DNA of 11,329 nucleotides, taken from contig JAQBNV010000062.1 in the NCBI GenBank assembly GCA_028288395.1, positions 1-11,329 on the forward strand, written 5' to 3'. The notes beneath the pieces are model-generated. The model had not been told where the DNA came from, ran no database searches, and saw nothing but the letters and a program-made list of their open reading frames with translations. A program made the position numbers and the translations under genes. Below are positions 1 to 6,134 of the stretch, one piece after another. Numbering within the stretch: the first letter of the stretch is position 1; the number at the start of each line of letters is the position of its first letter. Source of the stretch: Adhaeribacter sp. (GTDB lineage: Bacteria > Bacteroidota > Bacteroidia > Cytophagales > Hymenobacteraceae).

Positions 1-331
1 AAGCTTCCAGCAATACGGCGGTACCGGTATTATTTACATCGGTATATTCTTTTATTTCGTACATGCTTTGCCCCACCCCAACCATGGCAGCCAGGTGAAA
101 AACAGCATCTACGCCGGCCAGCGCCTGCTCTACCATTTTTTTATCCCGTACATCACCTATCAGCAGTTCGACCTGGGGATTGAGGTATTCGGGGCGTTCG
201 CAATTTTTGCCATGTACCTGTTCCGAGAGATTGTCGAGTGCCCGTACTTCATAACCATAATTCAGTAATTCATCGGCCAGGTGGGATCCAATAAAACCCG
301 CTCCCCCCGTTATTAATACTTTTTTATTCAT
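1..331 (-). CDS. NAD-dependent epimerase/dehydratase, extended SDR family (N-terminal part, cut by window edge)
   Basis: Reading the minus strand from the ATG at 331 gives 110 codons that run off the left edge without a stop. The protein opens with [28 protein letters not shown] (residues 8-15) is the glycine-rich GxxGxxG dinucleotide-binding loop of extended short-chain dehydrogenases. D33 at the end of the second strand points to NAD(H), GD at 59-60 is the adenine-side motif, and HLAA at 79-82 is the family's conserved fourth-strand motif. Such proteins modify nucleotide sugars (4-epimerases, 4,6-dehydratases, dTDP-rhamnose/GDP-mannose type) in the cytoplasm. The catalytic YxxxK and substrate-binding half lie outside the window, so the substrate cannot be named. 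The ATG at 331 starts only a few residues before the first beta strand, as is normal. No Shine-Dalgarno site is evident; the leader is AT-rich. Confidence 0.9.
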   Translation of the reverse strand, partial: MNKKVLITGGAGFIGSHLADELLNYGYEVRALDNLSEQVHGKNCERPEYLNPQVELLIGDVRDKKMVEQALAGVDAVFHLAAMVGVGQSMYEIKEYTDVNNTGTAVLLEA

Positions 332-1184
332 AGTTTTTTAATAATAGTTGTACAAATAATATTAGGCCAGTCCTGCTTCTTTCCAACGCCCCATTTATTT
401 TATCAGATACCTTTAGCCATCTTACTTTTAAGTTACTTGTTGCAATTCACCATGGTTTAGAAACAGGTACATGGTTAAAATTCTGGCGCAGGTCGCTTTT
501 CAGTTGTCGTGTTCTATGCCGTCATTATTGCTTTTATCCTTTTTCTTTTTGACAAATAGGGTAAACGGCTGACGCCGGGGTTAAATCGCAGGAAAAGGAA
601 TAAATAATTGCCGCTGTTTCAGGCCACGAAACGACATCTTTTACTACCATTGTAAAGGCGCCGGACGGTGGCAGTTGATTTGGGGTATTCCATCCTGTAC
701 CAGATTGTCCTCCGGAAATCAAAGTTTTTCTGCCCGCTAAAATATGTATATGGTATGTTCTCAATAAACTAATTTTATAGCCAAATAGCTATATTTCTGA
801 GTTCAGGATTAAAAACGTAAATCAGCAAACGGGGTTATAGAAGAAGAAGCTTAAATTTATTACAAAAAAATATATAAATATAAATATTTAAACAAGCTAC
901 AATGCTGATTGCATCTATCAGAGCCTATTATAGAATTTAAATTTATACAAAGGCGGTTTAACGTTATTTCTACGCATCTAAAAGCAAGTATTTTCACGAA
1001 ATAATTACGTATTTAACCGGTACGCTTTACCGAAACAAACTGGGGGTTAAAGCATCTTTTTAATTTCCTGTTTCGGGTAAACAGGCGCTTATTTGACTAA
1101 TTCAGGTGCATTTCTTTTGCTTTAATGAATAAAGCTTCACCATAAATGGCTATTCCCAAAAAACCCACCCTATCTCCGACAGGC
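332..1184. other. gene-free AT-rich intergenic stretch
   Basis: These 853 bases lie between the epimerase start and the end of the esterase gene. The segment 840-1010 is especially AT-rich, with runs of alternating TATA/AAAT. The only open frame above 60 codons is a TTG-initiated minus-strand frame at 534-764. Its product has no recognisable domain, signal peptide or convincing start site, so I do not call it a gene. A small inverted repeat (CGGTA, 5-base loop, TACCG) sits at 1018-1032 and is too short to interpret. I see no RNA gene, transposon end or strong terminator. Confidence 0.6.
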
Positions 1185-2579
1185 TTAAAAATTATAAGAG
1201 GTCAGTTGTTCCGGATTGGGATTCGGGGCTTTTTGGCGGGTAGCGGGTACATTAAGCGGATGCAGAGCTTTCGTCTGGTCTATAAAAATAAATGAATCGT
1301 AGCGTTGTGGAAGGTTAGTAGGCACGTAATTACCCTGCTCATTGCCCGAATTATATTGTACCCCAATGGCCCGGTGGCCTCGCTCCTGCGTTAACTTAGG
1401 ATCCTGGCGCCAGGCCTGCAAATCTATAATTTTATTTGGTGGGTTTACCTCGTGGAGGATCGCTTCCCAGCTACCAGCCGGCGCTTTGGGTACCGACATG
1501 GTGGTTATCGCGCCACCCCAATTGGCTGAAGCGATAACGGTTCCGGTGTAAGTGCCAAAACCAACCAGGTGTATGCCCTCCCCGGGGTGTTGCTCCCGTA
1601 CCAGTTGACCTACGTTAACCATCCCGCTCGCGGCCATATCGGTAAAACGCGCATCGCCTACGTGGGTATTATGCTCCCAAACAATTATTTTGGCCCTGTT
1701 ACCGTGGTGAGCCATTAACCGGTTAATAGTTTCTACCATGTGCCGGTCGCGAATATTCCAGGAACCAACATTACTTAAAACCATATTGTGGTAATAATTT
1801 TCTCCGTTTAAAGCTACCAGAGCATTTTGTTCCGCATTGAAGGCTCCCTCGTGGCCTGATGGCAATTCTTTAACCCGGTTTTGCACAGCAGTAAGCAGGT
1901 TATCGAGTTCGGTGCGGCAACCACCTCCGCGAAGGGTGGCTTGGGCATAGACTTGTTCATCAGCATACCCGGCCAGGCAAGCACGCGCACTGCGGGCAGT
2001 AGCCCGAGTGGCTTCATCTGCTTCCACAAAGTCATTAGCAATGGCGTCCACTGATTCCCACATGCTGTACAGATCCAATCCGTAGAAACCAACCTGCTGG
2101 CTCGCGCCAATATTCTGGTTATACTGCCGGAGCCAGGTAGCCAAATCGGCAATTTCCTGGTTGGCCCACATCCAGGTAGGCCAGCGGTTAAAATATTGCA
2201 AAGCCGCCGCAGGCGATCCCAAGTTCTTCGTTCCCCGGATATATTGATTTAGTTTATAAGCCGATGGCCAATCACCTTCCACAGCAATCAGGTTAAAACC
2301 TTTTTCCTGAATTAACCGGCGGGAAATGGCTGCCCGCCAGGTATAAAACTCGGCGGTCCCGTGCGAGGCTTCTCCTAATAAAACATACCGGGCATTGCCT
2401 ATCTGTTTCAGAAGCGGATCTAGGTCTTGTTCGTTTTCCAGTTTTGTAATACTGTTGGCGGGCAAGTTCAATCCCAAAGCAGAGCCGCTGGGCGTTACGC
2501 TATTATCCTTATCGGGGGAGCACCCTAACAGAACAAAAAATACAATAGAAAATAATCTTAAACGCTTATACCTTTCCAT
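1185..2579 (-). CDS. erythromycin-esterase-like lipoprotein
   Basis: This 464-residue protein belongs to the erythromycin esterase (EreA/EreB/succinoglycan-biosynthesis-like) family. In order it shows GEASHGT (69-75; E70 and H73 match the essential Glu/His of the family), EGDW (101-104), YGLDLYS (166-172), RDRH (277-280) and WEHNTHVGDAR (301-311, with H303/H306). The N terminus is a lipoprotein signal: positive residues, a hydrophobic stretch 9-18 and the lipobox LLGC with C20 as the lipidated cysteine. It is therefore probably membrane-anchored facing the periplasm or outer membrane, unlike the cytoplasmic resistance esterases. The start is supported by an AGGAGAGG Shine-Dalgarno match at 2586-2593, six bases from the ATG. 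The family hydrolyses esters, including macrolide lactones in a minority of members; most chromosomal homologues have unknown substrates. I therefore infer a hydrolase and do not claim resistance. It stands alone, transcribed away from its neighbours on the right. Confidence 0.88.
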   Translation of the reverse strand: MERYKRLRLFSIVFFVLLGCSPDKDNSVTPSGSALGLNLPANSITKLENEQDLDPLLKQIGNARYVLLGEASHGTAEFYTWRAAISRRLIQEKGFNLIAVEGDWPSAYKLNQYIRGTKNLGSPAAALQYFNRWPTWMWANQEIADLATWLRQYNQNIGASQQVGFYGLDLYSMWESVDAIANDFVEADEATRATARSARACLAGYADEQVYAQATLRGGGCRTELDNLLTAVQNRVKELPSGHEGAFNAEQNALVALNGENYYHNMVLSNVGSWNIRDRHMVETINRLMAHHGNRAKIIVWEHNTHVGDARFTDMAASGMVNVGQLVREQHPGEGIHLVGFGTYTGTVIASANWGGAITTMSVPKAPAGSWEAILHEVNPPNKIIDLQAWRQDPKLTQERGHRAIGVQYNSGNEQGNYVPTNLPQRYDSFIFIDQTKALHPLNVPATRQKAPNPNPEQLTSYNF

Positions 2580-2956
2580 TATTAACCTCTCCTCTTACCT
2601 AAGTCGCTAAAACCTTCTAAAATATTACTGCTTTTTCACTCTTTACCGGCACTCCTATAAGTATATCTTTAAAATATAGCGGGAAGCGCCAGACTTCAGC
2701 CAATTAATGGCCCAAAATCCGGAATAAAGAACAAATGACAGTTGATTTATAACGAAGCGGACAGGCCGCAGTTTGCCTGCGAAAAGGTTTAATTAAAATT
2801 TCAGTATTTAAACAGATTTTCTTCTAAAACGGAAAGGCTTAAATAAGTATTTAATACCAGGAAGCAGTGGGCAGATTAGCGGATTAACAATGGTGCCGCC
2901 CCGACAGCCGAAAAGCTTAGAAAATAGTGGACAAGAAGAAAGTAAAGCAGTAAAGG
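2580..2956. other. intergenic stretch
   Basis: This is the gap between the esterase start and the end of the 83-residue gene. Besides the Shine-Dalgarno site and possible promoter of the esterase, it holds only a weak inverted repeat around 2761-2782 (CAGGC ... GCCTG). No coding sequence, RNA gene or convincing terminator for the 83-residue gene was seen. Confidence 0.5.
2671..2703 (-). promoter_or_regulatory. possible Bacteroidota-type promoter of the esterase gene
   Basis: On the minus strand a TTG (2703-2701) is followed after 22 bases by TATATTTT (2678-2671), seven of eight positions of TAnnTTTG. It would give a leader of roughly 80-90 bases ahead of the ATG at 2579. The match is imperfect and the region AT-rich, so chance is a real alternative. 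Confidence 0.25.
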
Positions 2957-3208
2957 CTAGGTAAAGTGCTGGTTTTGGTAGGAAATAACTTCTTTGTTTG
3001 TAATTACCTCGTAAGTAATCTCTGGAGCGCCGACCACCGGATGAAAATGTTTTACCCTTTTTAAAAACTCACCTTCGGGAGTTTTATAAATAATAAAAAG
3101 CTTATCAAATTTATCTGTTTCGCTGCCGGTCGCTACAATTTCACAAAGCCGTATATTATAATCCTTATTATTATTCGCTGCCTTAACCAAGTAGTCTTTA
3201 TTATTCAT
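2957..3208 (-). CDS. hypothetical protein, 83 residues
   Basis: I do not recognise this protein. It begins MNNKDYLVKAANNNKDY and ends ISYQNQHFT. It has no signal peptide or membrane segment, and is predicted soluble with alternating hydrophobic/polar stretches that suggest a small beta-rich fold (for example FDKLFIIYKTPEGEFLKRV at about 34-52). The frame is believable as a gene: balanced composition, and a promoter match ending about 26 bases upstream of the ATG. A second ATG at 3215 is in a different frame. It is flanked by unrelated genes with gaps of over 300 bases on both sides and appears monocistronic. Function unknown. Confidence 0.6.
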   Translation of the reverse strand: MNNKDYLVKAANNNKDYNIRLCEIVATGSETDKFDKLFIIYKTPEGEFLKRVKHFHPVVGAPEITYEVITNKEVISYQNQHFT

Positions 3209-3233
3209 CCGCCATGATTTTAGGTTATTTAAA

Positions 3234-3265
3234 CAAATATAACAGACTTAAATATAAAGGCGCAA
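3234..3265 (-). promoter_or_regulatory. Bacteroidota-type promoter of the 83-residue gene
   Basis: On the minus strand a TTG (3265-3263) is followed after 21 bases by TATATTTG (3241-3234), an exact match to the TAnnTTTG -7 element with an acceptable spacer. It would start a transcript with a leader of roughly 20 bases ahead of the ATG at 3208. This is the best-placed promoter match in the left half. Confidence 0.5.
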
Positions 3266-3297
3266 CGCTTACGACTGAAATAAAATAAAGTTGCGCC
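3259..3297. repeat. inverted repeat GGCGCAAC / GTTGCGCC overlapping a promoter
   Basis: The perfect 8-base arms lie at 3259-3266 and 3290-3297, separated by 23 bases. The promoter-proximal arm contains the TTG of the -33 element of the 83-residue gene. It is either a split operator or, on the minus strand, a GC-rich stem followed by a T/A-rich run (TTTATATTT) that could end a transcript coming from the right. The 23-base loop is long for an intrinsic terminator. Confidence 0.45.
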
Positions 3298-3542
3298 ATA
3301 TAACTTAATTTATTTTTAATATTATTAATACCTTAAATGGTATATAAAAGAATTAAAATATTTAAATTAAAACTTGCTATTATTACGAAAGCGAATTTAG
3401 TTTCACCCAAAAAGAAGTTTTAAAATCCTGTTCGTTTTTAATATAAGGCTTTGGGAATCCTGCAGCTATCTACTTTCAAATTGGTCTTGTTATTATAAAC
3501 CATAACTACCCTTCTAAAGCATTTTCAGGCTTATAGCCATAA

Positions 3543-4076
3543 TTAGAACTTAACCGCCAAACCAAGCCGCAAGGCTGAAACGCCATAGCCAACTTCGGCA
3601 AAGCCGCCTATATTGTGCGTAAAGAAGTAGCGGGCTCCCAAGTGACCGCCTACGAAAACATGCGTTTTGTAAGGGCTCACATAATTTTGATAGTTATCGT
3701 TCTCTTTATAGGAAACAGTCCGGAGCCCCAAAGACAAGCCTGCATACGGATCGAGTTTTTCATTGGCCATACCCAAAGCGGCAAATAAATCTCCTAAGTG
3801 GTAAGAAGCTCGTCCTCCGAAGTACAGGAAATTATATTTCCACTTAAAACCATTAAATTTTCGATTATAATTAACATAATCGATAAAGCCACCCACGGCA
3901 ATATTGTTTTTAATGCCCACCTCTACCGAAGCACCCAACGGAATACCACCGGCATTGTAAACGCCTAATCCAATACCAGCATTAATATTTATGGCACGGT
4001 CGTTATCCTGGGCCTGCGCAGGAAGGCAGATAAAACCGAAAAAGGATACAAAAAGCAGCAACGTAATTTTTTTCAT
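3543..4076 (-). CDS. small outer-membrane beta-barrel protein (porin-like)
   Basis: A 177-residue exported protein. It has a classical signal peptide (MKKITLLLFVSFFGF, then LPAQAQ) with likely cleavage after A22 in AQA|Q. The mature part of about 155 residues is built of alternating-residue strands joined by glycine- and asparagine-rich turns, with many aromatic residues. It includes AININAGIGLGVYNAGG, ASVEVGIKNNIAVGGF and GGHLGARYFFTHNIGGFAEV, and it ends GLAVKF with a terminal Phe as outer-membrane barrels do. The length suits an eight-stranded barrel of the OmpA-N/OmpX type. Such proteins in Bacteroidota are common and usually of unknown role. The start is set by the signal peptide. It is divergent from the rhamnose cluster, with no sign of shared function. 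Confidence 0.8.
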   Translation of the reverse strand: MKKITLLLFVSFFGFICLPAQAQDNDRAININAGIGLGVYNAGGIPLGASVEVGIKNNIAVGGFIDYVNYNRKFNGFKWKYNFLYFGGRASYHLGDLFAALGMANEKLDPYAGLSLGLRTVSYKENDNYQNYVSPYKTHVFVGGHLGARYFFTHNIGGFAEVGYGVSALRLGLAVKF

Positions 4077-4732
4077 CGTTTTGTATTACTCAGTTAGATA
4101 AAGAGATTCATAATAAATTGCCGAAACCAGAAAGCTAAATAAGCAGGATTATAAGAATATTCAGAAACCGTGGGTCTTTCCAATTTCCAGGCTGCTATCT
4201 TTCACCAAATATTTTATAGAAAATTGTTCAGCATTTTATTTCAAAGCATTTTACCCAAGTCAGGTTTTTTCCGCAATAGCATTTCCGCATTCGTTCTCCT
4301 TTTCATGATTTCAGGTAAATATAAAGTCTGCTCCGAGGCAGGCAAAAGTAAAGAAGTTTAATACCGGAAAACGCTTCCTTTGGGCGCTATATTATGCAAT
4401 TAATTTTAAGCCTTCCGAAAATGCTAAAGACCAGTTCCTTAGGTTAGCCGAAATATTCCGCCAATACTTAATCGTTCTAATTCTTCATCCTTAAAAATTT
4501 TATTTTAGATATTTGTAATACCAGTGGCAAGAATTCTCTGTTTTCTTTAATCAGGAAATACAGCTGGCAGTGTTCTCACCACGAATGCCTACTTTCCGGC
4601 TTTTCGGACATTTATTAGAAGAGAAAATAATTTCTGCTACCGCTCCGAAGAAGGACACCACAGGATACCCAATTTTAAAAAGCTTTCTACTTTTAAAACC
4701 AGTCAGTAAAACCTTCCCGAAAAAAAAGGAAA

Positions 4733-4762
4733 TTTGTTTATGAAAAAAATGCTATATATTTA
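4733..4762 (+). promoter_or_regulatory. possible promoter of rhaT
   Basis: TTTG (4733-4736) is followed after 18 bases by TATATTTA (4755-4762), seven of eight positions of TAnnTTTG. Transcription would begin near 4767-4770, giving a leader of about 65 bases that contains both palindromes. The spacing fits the Bacteroidota primary sigma factor; the context is AT-rich, so the match is suggestive only. Confidence 0.35.
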
Positions 4763-4796
4763 AAACCAAAGAAAAAGAATATATTCCACGCTCATC

Positions 4797-4806
4797 TGAT
4801 TAATCA
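4797..4806. repeat. perfect 10-base palindrome in the rhaT leader
   Basis: TGATTAATCA is fully self-complementary. It lies 27 bases before the rhaT ATG and five bases before a second, longer palindrome. Candidate operator half of a pair; could be chance in AT-rich DNA. Confidence 0.35.
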
Positions 4807-4811
4807 TCTAT

Positions 4812-4825
4812 TTAGAAATTTCTAA
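4812..4825. repeat. perfect 14-base palindrome in the rhaT leader
   Basis: TTAGAAATTTCTAA is fully self-complementary and ends eight bases before the rhaT ATG, inside the expected ribosome-binding region. It could be a repressor operator downstream of the promoter. As RNA it has no room for a loop without opening the central pairs, which makes a DNA-binding role likelier than a hairpin. Confidence 0.45.
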
Positions 4826-4833
4826 CCTCGCCC

Positions 4834-5904
4834 ATGCAAGTACTATTTGGTTTACTTTATCACTTTATCGGGGGCTTTGCTTCCGGCAGTTTTTACATTC
4901 CTTATAACAAAGTAAAAAAATGGTCTTGGGAAAGTTATTGGCTGGTAGGCGGTATTTTTTCCTGGCTGATTGTACCACCGCTGGGAGCCGCCCTTACCGC
5001 TCCGGGTTACCTCGAAACCTTATTTAACACAGATACCACTACCCTGCTTTATACTTATTTAATGGGATTACTCTGGGGTATTGGCGGTTTAACGTTTGGT
5101 TTAACCATGCGTTATTTGGGTCTTTCGTTGGGTATGGCCATTGTACTGGGCTTTTGTGCGGCGTTTGGCACCCTGATTCCGCCTATTTTCTACGAATTTT
5201 TTGGCCGGTCCGGCAATGCCAAAACCATCTCGGAATTACTTAGCACCACCTCCGGATTAGTAACTTTTGGGGGCGTTATGCTTACGCTGGTCGGGATTGC
5301 CATTTGTGGTAAAGCCGGCACCATGAAAGAAAAAGAATTATCGGCCGAACAGAAAACCGCAAATATTAAAGAGTTTAATTTCCCAAAAGGATTGCTGGTA
5401 GCAATATTTTCCGGAATATTAAGTGCCTTTATGTCATTTGGTTACGAAACCGGCAAGCCCATTGCCGAAGCCACCGTTGCCAAAGGCATCGACCCGCTCT
5501 GGCAAAACAACCCGGTGTTAGTGGTAATATTATTGGGCGGGTTAACCACCAACCTCATCTGGTGCGTCTATTTAAATATCCGGAACAACACCGGCGGCGA
5601 TTACATAAATAAGGCTACCCCTTTGGCCCGGAATTACTTATTTTCGGCGATTGCAGGCACTACCTGGTATTTGCAGTTTTTCTTTTACGGCATGGGCGAA
5701 AGCCTTTTTTCGGCCAACGGGCTGGGTTTTTCGAGCTGGACCCTGCACATGGCTTTTATTATCATCGTCAGCAATATCTGGGGAATTTATTTTAACGAGT
5801 GGAAAGGGGCCAGCCCTAAAACCATGCGCATGATAATTCTAGGCATCGCTACCGTAATATTATCGACCATGGTGGTAGGTTATGGCAATTACCTGGCTAC
5901 CTAA
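4834..5904 (+). CDS. rhaT: L-rhamnose/proton symporter RhaT
   Basis: This 356-residue integral inner-membrane protein imports L-rhamnose with protons. It follows the E. coli RhaT pattern (344 residues) closely. The matching blocks are HFIGGFASGSFYIPYNKVKK (10-29) with the WSWE box after it, GLTMRYLGLSLGM (89-101), FNFPKG after the central loop (181-186), WYLQFFFYGMG (278-288) and the SSWTLHMAF block (300-308). About ten hydrophobic segments can be traced, with a charged cytoplasmic loop near 160-185. The ATG at 4834 places the first helix at residues 2-20 as in the family, so no upstream extension is needed; no Shine-Dalgarno site is visible. It is first in the rhamnose cluster, 230 bases before the aldolase-dehydrogenase gene. 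Confidence 0.95.
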   Translation: MQVLFGLLYHFIGGFASGSFYIPYNKVKKWSWESYWLVGGIFSWLIVPPLGAALTAPGYLETLFNTDTTTLLYTYLMGLLWGIGGLTFGLTMRYLGLSLGMAIVLGFCAAFGTLIPPIFYEFFGRSGNAKTISELLSTTSGLVTFGGVMLTLVGIAICGKAGTMKEKELSAEQKTANIKEFNFPKGLLVAIFSGILSAFMSFGYETGKPIAEATVAKGIDPLWQNNPVLVVILLGGLTTNLIWCVYLNIRNNTGGDYINKATPLARNYLFSAIAGTTWYLQFFFYGMGESLFSANGLGFSSWTLHMAFIIIVSNIWGIYFNEWKGASPKTMRMIILGIATVILSTMVVGYGNYLAT

Positions 5905-5938
5905 ATAAAGATAACGCTTTACCGAGAATATTTTGCCC

Positions 5939-5960
5939 GATGAATAATAGATGAATAATA
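5939..5960. repeat. short tandem repeat, 2 x 11 bases
   Basis: Two exact consecutive copies of GATGAATAATA lie 35 bases after the rhaT stop. It is probably a slippage-prone AT-rich tract; no function is suggested by position. Confidence 0.5.
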
Positions 5961-6040
5961 AAAGAAAGAAATATAGGATTTCTTTATAATTGCCGGCCTC
6001 AATCAGGATAGTACAGGATGCACTTTGATTTCTGGTAATA

Positions 6041-6048
6041 TAAATTTG
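6041..6048 (+). promoter_or_regulatory. possible -7 element upstream of the aldolase-dehydrogenase gene
   Basis: TAAATTTG matches TAnnTTTG exactly. The only nearby upstream TTG (6025-6027) is 13 bases away, shorter than the usual 17-23, so the -33 half is weak. If used, the transcript would begin close to 6055, just where a hairpin starts. It would give the aldolase gene expression independent of rhaT. Confidence 0.3.
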
Positions 6049-6055
6049 TTCAACT

Positions 6056-6090
6056 GCCGTTTTAATTGATTTGTTTTAAAGAGAAACGGC
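6056..6090 (+). repeat. inverted repeat GCCGTTT / AAACGGC in the aldolase leader
   Basis: Perfect 7-base arms (6056-6062 and 6084-6090) enclose 21 bases, with one wobble pair possible on each side. The repeat starts about eight bases after the -7 match and ends 44 bases before the ATG, so it could be an operator or a 5'-terminal hairpin of the leader RNA. Confidence 0.4.
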
Positions 6091-6134
6091 GAATCAAACC
6101 CGATTTAAAATTATTATAATAAAAAATATTTACT

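Larger units (their letters stand above)
3209..3542. other. intergenic stretch, very AT-rich centre
   Basis: The gap lies between the 83-residue gene and the end of the beta-barrel gene. Apart from the promoter and inverted repeat at 3234-3297, it is an AT-rich run (about 3300-3400) and a less AT-rich tail. No coding frame is supported, and no clear terminator follows the beta-barrel gene stop at 3543. Confidence 0.5.
4077..4833. other. gene-free divergent region upstream of rhaT
   Basis: These 757 bases separate the beta-barrel gene (minus) from rhaT (plus). They are AT-rich with no supported gene; a plus-strand 63-codon frame at 4170-4361 has no homology I recognise. The rhaT-proximal end holds the promoter match and palindromes listed separately. 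No terminator, RNA gene or mobile-element end was seen. Confidence 0.55.

Noticed and set aside
1..6. Window begins exactly with a HindIII site (AAGCTT)
   Set aside because: The same hexamer recurs in the window (for example near 847 and 1132), so this is probably coincidence and not evidence of a cloning junction.
68..268. Plus-strand open frame of 66 codons
   Set aside because: It lies opposite the epimerase coding frame, whose NAD-binding motifs are unmistakable.
534..764. Minus-strand open frame of 76 codons
   Set aside because: It starts with TTG, has no recognisable domain, promoter or ribosome site, and lies in degenerate AT-rich DNA; it could be a decayed fragment but nothing identifies a parent gene.
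840..905. AT-rich repeats resembling an origin or attachment site
   Set aside because: Only simple alternating A/T runs; no iterons, DnaA boxes, inverted ends or target duplications were seen.
1814..2152. Minus-strand open frame of 112 codons
   Set aside because: Shifted frame fully inside the erythromycin-esterase-like gene, with no family motifs.
4170..4361. Plus-strand 63-codon frame with a hydrophobic segment
   Set aside because: No start signal or recognisable homology; Phe/Ile/Leu-rich content is expected from AT-rich non-coding sequence.
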